A DNA stretch of 6,469 nt from Pseudomonadota bacterium (lineage in GTDB: Bacteria; Myxococcota_A; Polyangia; Polyangiales; Polyangiaceae): assembly GCA_023411445.1 (NCBI GenBank), contig JAEYOT010000402.1, positions 1-6,469 of the forward strand, written 5' to 3'. Below, in pieces: positions 1-5,774 of the stretch (position 1 is its first letter; every line of letters begins with the position of its first letter). The notes beneath the pieces are model-generated. The model was not told the origin of the DNA and did no database searches. It saw only the letters and a program-made list of their open reading frames with translations. The position numbers and the translations under genes were made by a program.

Positions 1-693
1 GTTGGTCAACAGCCCCTGTGCGAGCGGCGAGAACGCGATGCAGCCGACCCCCTCTTGCGCCAGCACGTCGAGCAGCTCCGCTTCGATACCGCGGTTGAAC
101 ATGTTGTAGGGCGGTTGATGGATCAGACAAGGCGTGCCGAGCTCGCGCAGCAGCTCCGCCGCCCGTCGCGCCAGCGGCGCCGGGTAGTTGGAGATGCCCA
201 CGTACAGCGCCTTGCCGGACCGCACGACGTGATCCAGCGCGCCCATCGTCTCCTCGAGCGGCGTCTCGGGATCGGGTCGATGGTGATAGAAGATGTCCAC
301 GTACTCGAGACCCAGGCGCGTCAGGCTCTGATCCAAGCTGCTGATCAGGTACTTGCGCGAGCCAAAGTCGCCGTAGGGCCCTGCCCACATGCCGTAGCCA
401 GCCTTGGTCGAGATGACGAGCTCGTCGCGGTAGCGACGAAAATCGCTGGCCAGGAGCTGGCCGAGGCTGCGCTCCGCGGAGCCGGGAGGCGGCCCGTAGT
501 TGTTGGCCAAGTCGAAGTGAGTAATACCCAAATCGAACGCGCGCCGCAGCATCGCGCGCGCGTTCTCAAGGCTGTCCACTCCGCCGAAGTTATGCCACAG
601 CCCGAGCGAGATGGCGGGCAGCTTGAGGCCACTGTTGCCCGCGCGGCGGTAGGTCATGGTGGCGTAGCGAGCGTCGGCGGCAACGTAGGTCAT
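1..693 (-). CDS. yghZ: YghZ/Gpr-type aldo/keto reductase, N-terminal 231 residues (C-terminus beyond left edge)
   Basis: NAD(P)H-dependent aldo/keto reductase of the Kv-beta-like branch. The closest protein I recognise is E. coli YghZ (Gpr), the L-glyceraldehyde-3-phosphate reductase that also acts on methylglyoxal; the protein is cytosolic. Visible blocks match YghZ nearly word for word: SLGLWHNFGG (29-38), FDLGITHFDLANNYGPPPGS (53-72), ISTKAGYGMW (94-103), GPYG (105-108), SRKYL (112-116), LGLEYVDIFY (127-136), GKALYVGIS (160-168) and GCIAFSPLAQGLL (217-229). The catalytic tetrad is Asp61, Tyr66, Lys97 and His138. The ATG at 693 is chosen because the 12 residues before MTYRRAG match the length and pattern of the YghZ N-terminus. 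The ribosome site is weak (AAGG about 12 bases upstream). The frame is open to the window edge; about a third of the usual ~346 residues is missing, an effect of the window and not a truncation. It lies 29 bp after the HDOD stop and may be cotranscribed. The family is certain; the exact substrate is inferred. Confidence 0.93.
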   Translation of the reverse strand, partial: MTYVAADARYATMTYRRAGNSGLKLPAISLGLWHNFGGVDSLENARAMLRRAFDLGITHFDLANNYGPPPGSAERSLGQLLASDFRRYRDELVISTKAGYGMWAGPYGDFGSRKYLISSLDQSLTRLGLEYVDIFYHHRPDPETPLEETMGALDHVVRSGKALYVGISNYPAPLARRAAELLRELGTPCLIHQPPYNMFNRGIEAELLDVLAQEGVGCIAFSPLAQGLLTN

Positions 694-722
694 GGCTGCA
701 GCAGACCTTAAGCCTCACTGCG

Positions 723-1592
723 CTAGAGCCACAAGATCTGCGGCACCAGCTGCTCGGCCTCGGCTTGGATCTCATCGAGCTTGGCCTCGGAGATGAACAG
801 CTCGGCGCGGGCGATCTCGAAGTCCACGTCGGGCACGCAGTCCGCGGCGATCGCGATCCCGTGCTCGTCCACCGGCCCCACCACGTCGGCCCCGAACGAT
901 CGACTCAGGCGATCGGCGATGCAGATCGCCGCGGCCACCTTGGAGAACTCTCCGGTGTGCAGGTGATGGTGGTGGCCGACCACCTCGGCCATGGCCGGCG
1001 GCAATCCCCACAGTGTGGCTAGGATACCGGAGGCGCGCTCGTGCAGCGCGTCCACGTCGCCCCATAGCTGCTCGAGCGGTGGGCTCTCCGAGCCTTCGAA
1101 ATGAGTCACGGCGAACAAGAGCCCAGCGAAGCCGATGTCGTGCAGCAAGCCGCAAATGAAGGCGTGATCGCCGTCGATGCGAGCCTTCTCGCACACGATG
1201 CGCGCGATGTACGCGGTGACGGTGCTGTGACGCTGCACTTGCGCTACGGTCTCCGCGTACTCCGCGAGATCGAATACGCCGCTGCGGAGCGCCACCTCGA
1301 ACACCATGTCGCGCACCACCTTGAAGCCGAGGCGGACGACGGCCTCGTTCAAGCTGCTGATGGTGTTGCGCCCCGAATAAATCGGCGAGCTGACGAGCCG
1401 CATCACGTTGCCGGCTAGCATCTCGTCTTGCTCCAATAGCCGCACGACGTCGCGCGCGCGCGCATCCGCCTTATTGCTCAGCGCCAACAACTCCATCGCG
1501 ACCGAAGGTAGCGGTGGCGGGCGGTAGCCCGGATCTTCGAAGACGGAGATCAGCCTCTCGCGTAGCGCCGCCGAGATGAGGGACTCGCTCAC
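723..1592 (-). CDS. HDOD-domain signalling protein
   Basis: A 289-residue cytosolic single-domain HDOD protein (HD-related output domain, PF08668), a family linked to signal output in chemotaxis, cell-cycle and stress pathways. The N-terminal helical part has the family's PPLPSVAMELL (26-36), LLEQDEMLAGNVMRLVSSP (52-70) and the INEAV-like SLNEAVVRLGF (80-90). The C-terminal HD-like half holds RHS (121-123), GLLHDIG (148-154), His184, GHHHH (206-210) and AD (226-227). The HD-superfamily metal-ligand pattern H...HD...H...HH...D therefore looks complete (His122, His151-Asp152, His184, His207-His208, Asp227). No GYP motif or receiver domain is present. The start is the GTG at 1592. The frame is open further upstream to about 1754, but that stretch is Arg-rich and overlaps the secreted-protein gene, so it is a shadow. 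In-frame TTG 1598 is an alternative; no strong ribosome site precedes either. It starts 22 bp after the preceding stop, consistent with an operon. The partner and output are unknown. Confidence 0.9.
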   Translation of the reverse strand: MSESLISAALRERLISVFEDPGYRPPPLPSVAMELLALSNKADARARDVVRLLEQDEMLAGNVMRLVSSPIYSGRNTISSLNEAVVRLGFKVVRDMVFEVALRSGVFDLAEYAETVAQVQRHSTVTAYIARIVCEKARIDGDHAFICGLLHDIGFAGLLFAVTHFEGSESPPLEQLWGDVDALHERASGILATLWGLPPAMAEVVGHHHHLHTGEFSKVAAAICIADRLSRSFGADVVGPVDEHGIAIAADCVPDVDFEIARAELFISEAKLDEIQAEAEQLVPQILWL

Positions 1593-1614
1593 CCGCAACA
1601 GCCTAGCACCAGGG

Positions 1615-2031
1615 TCAAAATATCGAGGAACGCTCGGTCGCTCGAGGCGGCGCTGCGGGAACGCGCGGCAGGGCCGCCTCCGCCCACGGATCGATGATCT
1701 CTGTCGTGTCTGGTTGCCAGTGCGGCGCCGGTGCCTGTGGCATTTGCGTCGCACGAGCCCACGGATCCACGAGCAGCTCCACCACCGGCGGTCGCCACTT
1801 GGGCGGTTTCGGTGGTGCGGTCACCGCCTCCACGCGCGTGGTTGGGCTCGATGAAGGCGCGAGCTCGGCGGCAGGTAGCCCCGACGCGGGCGAGGCGTTT
1901 GGCAGTGTTGCTCGCGCCGGCGCAGGCAGCGCGGGCCGCCAGGGCTCGCGGATTAAGCCCTGCTGCGCCAGCGCGACGCTGCCCAGCAGCAGCGAGCTCG
2001 TCAACGCCAGAGCCAGGGATAGCCGCCTCAC
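1615..2031 (-). CDS. Secreted proline-rich protein with three (E/D)PW motifs, unknown function
   Basis: A 138-residue protein that I cannot assign to a family. It opens with a clear Sec signal peptide: basic MRR, hydrophobic LSLALALTSSLLLGSVALA, and a likely SPase I cut after ALA22. There is no lipobox, so it should be periplasmic or secreted. The mature part is rich in Pro and Ala and probably disordered. Three similar short segments recur: IREPWRPAL (27-35), LVDPWARA (87-94) and IIDPWAEA (112-119), the last two being nearly identical; Trp79 (PKW) and Trp105 (HW) are also present. The GTG at 2031 is chosen because an in-frame TGA sits at 2040-2038, leaving no earlier start, and because the signal peptide begins there. 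A 151-codon frame overlapping it on the same strand (ATG at 2044) lacks any protein-like pattern. It sits between the tail-anchored coiled-coil gene (83 bp upstream) and HDOD (22 bp downstream). It may be an envelope adaptor or peptidoglycan-space protein, but that is a guess. Confidence 0.75.
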   Translation of the reverse strand: MRRLSLALALTSSLLLGSVALAQQGLIREPWRPALPAPARATLPNASPASGLPAAELAPSSSPTTRVEAVTAPPKPPKWRPPVVELLVDPWARATQMPQAPAPHWQPDTTEIIDPWAEAALPRVPAAPPRATERSSIF

Positions 2032-2114
2032 GGTTTCTCAGCATAGCGCAACTTGAGCGGTGGGGTCACACAGCTCTCAACGCAACTTCGCCCCACTGCT
2101 GGCCGTGGCGCCGC
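2032..2114 (-). promoter_or_regulatory. 83 bp gap with short repeats and a weak candidate promoter
   Basis: This is the only gap of any size between the cassette and the secreted-protein gene. On the minus strand a possible -10 TATGCT (2045-2040) stands 18 bases after GTGACC, a 4/6 match to a sigma-70 -35 box. If real, it would start transcription within a few bases of the GTG at 2031, giving an almost leaderless message. The gap also holds an imperfect direct repeat (TCTCA followed by CGCAACTT, at 2036-2054 and 2075-2088 on the plus strand) and a GTGGGG/CCCCAC inverted pair (2060-2065 and 2091-2096). All these matches are short and could be chance in GC-rich DNA. Confidence 0.2.
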
Positions 2115-2846
2115 TCAGCGGAAGAGCAGCAAGAGCGCCGCCGCCACCAGCAGCGCTGCGGCCGGGAGGACCAACCCGAGGGGTGGTCCCTTCTGCTTGC
2201 GAGCTCGAGCTTTCGGGCGCTCCACGCGCTCGCTGCGGGCGGGCTTGGGAGGCGTGCTGACGAGCAGCGTCCCGGCCTCGCTGCGCGGCTCGGCCGCTGC
2301 CTTGGCCTTAGCCTTGGGCTTCGGCCTGGGCTTCGGTCGTTGCTCCGCGCGCGCCCGCTCGCGAGCCTCGGCCTGAGCGCGACGCGCCTCCTGCTCGGCA
2401 GCTTCACGCCGCTTGCGCGCCTCCGCCTCTGCGCGAGCCTCCGCGGCGCGCTCTTGCTTGCGCTGCTGCTTGCGCTGCTGCTTCGCCAACGCCTCCTGAG
2501 CACGGAGCTTGCGCTGCAGCTCGCGCTGCTGCTTCTTGGTGTTCTCCGCAGGGCGAGGCCGCAGCACGGGGCTTTCATTCGTGACGGCGACGGTTGCTTT
2601 GGCACGACGCTGGCGGTGTGGTCGCCGCTTGCCCGTTGCTGCGGCGGCGTTGCCCGCGTCGTCCCATCCAACATCCACTTCGTCCGTGAGCGGCGCGACG
2701 GACGGCGTGGCCGAGAGGCTCGGCGGCGCCGGCACCACGCTGTCCCACGCCTCATCCACGTCTTCCGCGCTGGGCACCGGCTCGCTCGGTGCTTCATCGT
2801 CCCACCCTGCGTCCAGCTGCTGGGCTTCGTCCTCGGTCACACTCAT
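2115..2846 (-). CDS. Tail-anchored coiled-coil membrane protein with three D-x-(G/A)-W-D motifs
   Basis: A 243-residue protein without a family I can name. It is built in four parts. First, an acidic N-terminus (1-66) carries three spaced copies of a tryptophan motif: DAGWDD (12-17), DEAWD (31-35) and DVGWDD (58-63). Second, a basic linker (72-100). Third, a long Lys/Arg/Glu/Gln/Ala helix likely to form a coiled coil (about 103-170), followed by a Lys-Pro stretch (170-182) and an Arg/Lys-rich segment (200-219). Fourth, a single hydrophobic segment at the extreme C-terminus (222-242) with one Arg after it. With no signal peptide, this fits a tail-anchored inner-membrane protein with its body in the cytosol. 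The ATG at 2846 has a good ribosome site (GAGGAAG on the minus strand, core 6 bases away). It shares its A with the preceding TGA (TGATG), which suggests translational coupling. The frame stays open to 3041, but that extension is a shadow of the 75-residue gene. It may act as a scaffold tethering a partner, possibly nucleic acid or ribosomes given the basic body; that is inference. Confidence 0.82.
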   Translation of the reverse strand: MSVTEDEAQQLDAGWDDEAPSEPVPSAEDVDEAWDSVVPAPPSLSATPSVAPLTDEVDVGWDDAGNAAAATGKRRPHRQRRAKATVAVTNESPVLRPRPAENTKKQQRELQRKLRAQEALAKQQRKQQRKQERAAEARAEAEARKRREAAEQEARRAQAEARERARAEQRPKPRPKPKAKAKAAAEPRSEAGTLLVSTPPKPARSERVERPKARARKQKGPPLGLVLPAAALLVAAALLLLFR

Positions 2847-3073
2847 CAATCTTCCTCGTGGCGGAGCAGCGTTGGTTGCGCGCCCGCGGGCGCGTCCCAC
2901 TGCTCGGCGTGGTCCGGATCGACGTGCGAGCCGGAGTGGCCCAGCGGGAGCGAGCAGCGCAACCCGAGCCGCTGCCGCGCCACGTTGGTCGCGGTACCGG
3001 CCGGCGTCAGGGTGACGATCAACGTCGCCTTCGCGCCGCAAGCAGGTTTGGTCGTCTCGCTCTCGTCGGTCAT
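2846..3073 (-). CDS. Small 75-residue Cys/His protein, possible zinc binder
   Basis: A small hypothetical protein of 75 residues, not part of a family I can name. It starts at ATG 3073, which overlaps the darP stop as ATGA. A GAGG ribosome site lies 9 bases upstream, inside the end of darP. Its stop TGA shares a base with the start of the next gene. The sequence begins acidic (MTDESETTKP), with Cys12 in ACGAK, then a segment that looks like a beta hairpin (ATLIVTLTPAG, 16-26). Next comes RCSLPLGHSGSHVD (39-52), with Cys40, His46 and His50; C-x5-H-x3-H and the LPxGHxGxH wording recall small putative metal-binding motifs found in hypothetical proteins of high-GC bacteria. With Cys12 these could form a CCHH zinc site. 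There is no signal peptide or membrane segment, so it is probably cytosolic. Its place between a 50S assembly factor and a membrane coiled-coil protein suggests, but does not show, a shared task. Confidence 0.75.
   Translation of the reverse strand: MTDESETTKPACGAKATLIVTLTPAGTATNVARQRLGLRCSLPLGHSGSHVDPDHAEQWDAPAGAQPTLLRHEED
2851..2857 (-). promoter_or_regulatory. Ribosome binding site of the tail-anchored protein gene
   Basis: Minus strand GAGGAAG with the AGGA core 6 bases before the ATG at 2846. It lies inside the last codons of the 75-residue gene. It supports the ATG at 2846 over the longer open frame. Confidence 0.65.
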
Positions 3074-3618
3074 CGTAGAAAGCCTCGCAGCGCCGCGGTC
3101 AGTTGGCGCTCGGCTCGGAGCCGCCGCTCGCCTTCGGCCTTGTGTACCGCGCGGACCAGCTGTCGCAAATGCGTGCGATCCGCGCGCGGAAATTCGCTGA
3201 CGAAAGCCTCGACCCCGGCGCTGCCCTCGCCCACCAGCCGCAACGTCCAGCTCAAGCTGGCGTCCGCCACCGGATCTGCCGGCGCCGAGCCGCGGCCCGG
3301 CACCACGCCGGTCTCCAGTAGCGCGTCCAGACGCGTGCGCAGCTGGACCCAATCCTGATCCCGGAGCAGCGTACGAATTTGCCGTAGCTGTCGGTTCTTG
3401 GCCGGCGCGCTGCTGATGGCGCGGGCATCCCCGACGGCGTCCACCAGCTCCTCCGACAAGTCCAGCTGCGACAGCTTCTTTGCCGACAGCTTGCACAGGT
3501 CGCCAGCCAGGCGCGCCATGGCTTCCTCTTTGACTCGCTCGGCCCGCCGCCCGTCCGAGCGCGACTCTCCCGCGAACGCTTCTTCTTCAATCCGGGGGTC
3601 GACGATGCGGGAGGCCAT
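3070..3618 (-). CDS. darP: DarP/YjgA (DUF615) 50S ribosomal subunit assembly factor
   Basis: Homologue of E. coli YjgA (DarP), a helical protein that binds late pre-50S particles and helps 23S rRNA and subunit maturation. It is cytosolic. From ATG 3618 it has 182 residues, matching E. coli's 183. Family features are visible in order: an acidic lead; a helical stretch with Leu spacing, LAGDLCKLSAKKLSQLDL (37-54); the core NRQLRQIRTLLRD (75-87), which aligns with RRQLQLIGKMLR; and near the C-terminus FPRADRTHLRQLVRA (143-157), which aligns with WPDADRQQLRTLIRN. Between them, about residues 103-122 form a Pro/Gly/Ala-rich stretch that E. coli lacks. An in-frame GTG at 3660 could add 14 residues; neither start has a good ribosome site, so the choice rests on length. 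It lies 63 bp after the lipoprotein stop, and its own stop overlaps the 75-residue gene by 4 bp. It thus heads a coupled three-gene set. The family call rests on remembered motifs. Confidence 0.82.
   Translation of the reverse strand: MASRIVDPRIEEEAFAGESRSDGRRAERVKEEAMARLAGDLCKLSAKKLSQLDLSEELVDAVGDARAISSAPAKNRQLRQIRTLLRDQDWVQLRTRLDALLETGVVPGRGSAPADPVADASLSWTLRLVGEGSAGVEAFVSEFPRADRTHLRQLVRAVHKAEGERRLRAERQLTAALRGFLR
3083..3086 (-). promoter_or_regulatory. Ribosome binding site of the 75-residue gene
   Basis: Minus strand GAGG, 9 bases before ATG 3073 and lying within the final codons of darP. It supports 3073 as the true start of the small gene, although a longer frame is open upstream on the same strand. 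Confidence 0.5.
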
Positions 3619-3672
3619 GGGCGGGGCGATTGTGCCACGGAAATTCCCGGGCGCCGCCACCCCACCGCCAGG

Positions 3673-3699
3673 AAAAGCACACTACCTCTGGAGGTGTGC
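3673..3699 (-). terminator. Weak intrinsic terminator candidate after the lipoprotein gene
   Basis: On the minus strand GCACAC and GTGTGC (3699-3694 and 3682-3677) can form a 6 bp outer stem. A shorter inner stem with a two-base bulge and a small loop lies within it, and CTTTT follows at once (the T run is 3676-3673). The stem straddles the stop codon at 3684-3682. The T run is only four bases and the stem is imperfect, so read-through into darP is quite possible. Confidence 0.3.
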
Positions 3700-5670
3700 C
3701 GGGAAGGCAGGCGCGGTGCAGCCATCCGTGCAGCTCGGCGGCTCCTGGCTGCTCGTCGCACACTCCGGGGCGCCTGCGACATTGGGGTTGTCGTAACAGA
3801 TCCGTAGCGGGCGCGACCAGCCGACGTTCCCGAGCTTGTCCGCCGCGGTGGCGGCGTAGCAGATCCAGCCTTGGTACGTCGGGTCGATCGTGAGCGGATC
3901 CCAGTCGCCGCCCGTGCACGTCAGGGCGGTGACGCCCATGGCGTACACGACCGGCTCATTTTGCATGATCTGCTTCACGTCGTGTTGCACGACCACGTGC
4001 ATGTCCGACAGACCGCTGCACAGCGTCGTAGGCACGGGAGAGGCCGGCGGTCTCAAGGAGCAAATGTCCGACGTGACAGCCGGCGGCGTGTCCCCGTCGA
4101 GAGCGCTCAGCGCTGCACCTTGGATAGAGACCGGCGAGAGCGATTTGAAGGGGAAGGCACCGTCCGCCAAGCTGTCGCAGACGCCATCCTTGCGCTTGCT
4201 GATCAGAAACGGCTGAGACGTAGCGGTCGTGGCGTACAGCCTGACCGACGCTTGATTGGCGAGCGACGGGTACATAATGCTCTGGCCGGTGTACTTCGTT
4301 TCGTCGAACACGAGCGCTCGCAGCTTGGCGAAGCTACCGATGATGGCTCCGTCGTTCAGCGCCGTGCCCAGCGGATCGAAGGAGCGGCTGCAAGCGCTGC
4401 CGGTCTTCAGTCGCCAATTGCCTGGATCCAGATCGACCACGGGCGCCACGTTGTCCAGCCACAGGAAGCGTGAGCCGCCATTTTCCACGTTGCCGGCCTT
4501 GTCGGTGGCGCTGATGTCGACCGTGATCTGCGCGGACAGCTCGCCCAGCTGTCCAGTGTCGAAGCGGAACCGATAGGTATCCTTGTCGCGTTCCCAGCGC
4601 GTCGTATCGGCAGGGCTGTACTTGATGGGCGCCTGGCTGTTGAGGCTAACCTCCACCAGGTTGGGGTCCACGCCCGCGCCTGAGTCAGTCACCGTGAACT
4701 CCACCGTCGTCTCCCCCTTGACGGCGGCGTTTTGCCCTGGGCTCTTCACGCTAATGACCGGCTTTTTCCCGTCCACCACGAACGGGTAGTCGAGGACAGC
4801 GGTAGCTGCCTGCTCCGTGCGCCCGTTCGTCGCCTCGATGCGCACGGAGGTGTGCTCCATCGGCGGCTCTGGGAACAGCGAGAGGTCCTGAAAATTGACG
4901 CTGGCGCGCCAGGTGCCTGGGCTCGCGTCGTCCTCTTCGACCGCGTCGATCTCGACGCCCGCCACGAACAGCTTCACGGCGGTGACGCCCGCTTCCTCGT
5001 CGTCATCCGTGAGCGGCGTGGGCGCGACCGTGAACTCGACCTGCAGCGCCCCAGCTAGTGTGTGTGCGGCGGCGACCGCCGGGAGCTTTCCCACGATCGT
5101 CGGACCGTGATCCACGAGTGAGTCGATCGTGGCCGCACCCTTGATGGCAGCGTCGATACCCTCTGCCGTGCAACGGAAGGACACCGGCCCGGATGGCGCG
5201 GTCGTCAGCGGTAACGTTGCCAGGTACTCATCGGGCTCGCCGGTGGGCGTCGCTACCTTCTCGATCGGCTTATCGTCCACGCCAGCGAGGACTGCGCCTT
5301 CCTGGTCGAGCAGCGCGACCTTCACGGTGGCTGGGTTGACCGGCTGCCCCGCGACGCTTGCCAGCGCCGTACACAGCACGTCCACCTGGCTGCCGACCAG
5401 CACCTCGTCCTCGTTGGGATCTCCCGCTGGCGGCGGCGCAGTGATGGCGACCTGCAGCTCGCTCTTCATCGCAACCTCACCGCCGGAGCCCTCCCCGCCA
5501 GCTCCGCCTTCATCCCCGCCGCCATCGTTCGAGGCTCCGCCGCCGCTCTTGCCACCACGGCCTCCGCTCGGCTTGCCTCCTCCCTCGTCGATCACGTCCG
5601 GCCGCTCGTCACCGCAGGAGACGATAGACAACACACTGAACAGCCCTGCCACCCCAAGCGTCTTTTTCAT
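3682..5670 (-). CDS. Large outer-membrane-type lipoprotein with bacterial Ig-like domains
   Basis: A 662-residue exported lipoprotein of unknown role. It has a type II signal peptide, MKKTLGVAGLFSVLSIVSC, with lipobox IVSC and lipidated Cys19. Gly20 at +2 is not Asp, so Lol sorting to the outer membrane is expected. A Gly/Ser/Asp-rich linker follows (29-64). The body looks like three successive beta-sandwich, Ig-like units: about 70-187, with Cys100 and Cys167 likely paired; about 188-300; and about 303-408, with typical KPVISVKSPGQNAAVKGET and ATDKAGNVENGG wording. A C-terminal part follows (about 410-662) that repeats the DKLGNVGWS pattern and holds ten cysteines (427, 498, 537, 551, 585, 604, 625, 637, 647, 651). 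The tail SCTDGCTAP resembles other myxobacterial secreted proteins. Twelve cysteines besides Cys19 suggest disulfide stabilisation outside the cytosol. No catalytic motif is seen; adhesion or a surface structural role is a guess. The ATG at 5670 is fixed by the signal peptide; its ribosome site is weak. Confidence 0.9.
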   Translation of the reverse strand: MKKTLGVAGLFSVLSIVSCGDERPDVIDEGGGKPSGGRGGKSGGGASNDGGGDEGGAGGEGSGGEVAMKSELQVAITAPPPAGDPNEDEVLVGSQVDVLCTALASVAGQPVNPATVKVALLDQEGAVLAGVDDKPIEKVATPTGEPDEYLATLPLTTAPSGPVSFRCTAEGIDAAIKGAATIDSLVDHGPTIVGKLPAVAAAHTLAGALQVEFTVAPTPLTDDDEEAGVTAVKLFVAGVEIDAVEEDDASPGTWRASVNFQDLSLFPEPPMEHTSVRIEATNGRTEQAATAVLDYPFVVDGKKPVISVKSPGQNAAVKGETTVEFTVTDSGAGVDPNLVEVSLNSQAPIKYSPADTTRWERDKDTYRFRFDTGQLGELSAQITVDISATDKAGNVENGGSRFLWLDNVAPVVDLDPGNWRLKTGSACSRSFDPLGTALNDGAIIGSFAKLRALVFDETKYTGQSIMYPSLANQASVRLYATTATSQPFLISKRKDGVCDSLADGAFPFKSLSPVSIQGAALSALDGDTPPAVTSDICSLRPPASPVPTTLCSGLSDMHVVVQHDVKQIMQNEPVVYAMGVTALTCTGGDWDPLTIDPTYQGWICYAATAADKLGNVGWSRPLRICYDNPNVAGAPECATSSQEPPSCTDGCTAPAFPAHLQR

Positions 5671-5774
5671 CTGGTGCTACCCGCGCGCTACCTCACTTTT
5701 ATCGCAAGTGGGTCCGGCCGCCAAGCGACGTCCGCGCGCGCTTCAGGGGCTGGGCGCGAGCACGCTATTCGCTA
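5671..5774 (-). promoter_or_regulatory. Intergenic region with a weak candidate promoter for the lipoprotein gene
   Basis: This is the 104 bp gap between the PAP2 stop and the lipoprotein start. On the minus strand TTGGCG (5724-5719) and GATAAA (5703-5698) make 4/6 matches to each sigma-70 box but with a short 15-base spacer. An inverted pair CACTT/AAGTG (5710-5706 and 5698-5694, 7 bases apart) overlaps the -10, so it could be a small operator. No terminator with a T run is seen for the PAP2 gene. Confidence 0.28.

Noticed and set aside
1593..1754. N-terminal extension of the HDOD protein by 54 residues
   Set aside because: The extension is Arg-rich, lacks family similarity and lies over the end of the secreted-protein gene. 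The HDOD fold begins right after GTG 1592.
1589..2044. 151-codon minus-strand frame overlapping the secreted-protein gene, with an ATG start at 2044
   Set aside because: It has an ATG start, but the product is Ala/Arg/Gly-rich without pattern, while the overlapping frame gives a textbook signal peptide and repeated DPW motifs.
2341..2540. Repetitive GC-rich stretch that could be read as a tandem DNA repeat
   Set aside because: The repetition (CGCTGCTGCTTG-like units) comes from Lys/Gln/Arg codons of the coiled coil and has no regular period that would mark a CRISPR or other DNA repeat array.
2847..3041. N-terminal extension of the tail-anchored protein by 65 residues
   Set aside because: It overlaps almost the whole 75-residue gene in another frame, is Arg/Ala-rich, and a good ribosome site precedes ATG 2846 instead.
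1731..3200. 489-codon open frame on the plus strand
   Set aside because: It runs antisense to three better-supported genes. Its Leu/Ala/Arg-rich stretches are the complement of the Lys/Glu/Gln/Ala coiled-coil codons, and it has no domain or ribosome-site support. Long antisense frames are expected in DNA this GC-rich.
3074..3496. N-terminal extension of the 75-residue protein
   Set aside because: The upstream part is a Gly/Arg-rich shadow of darP. The ATGA overlap and GAGG site support the start at 3073.
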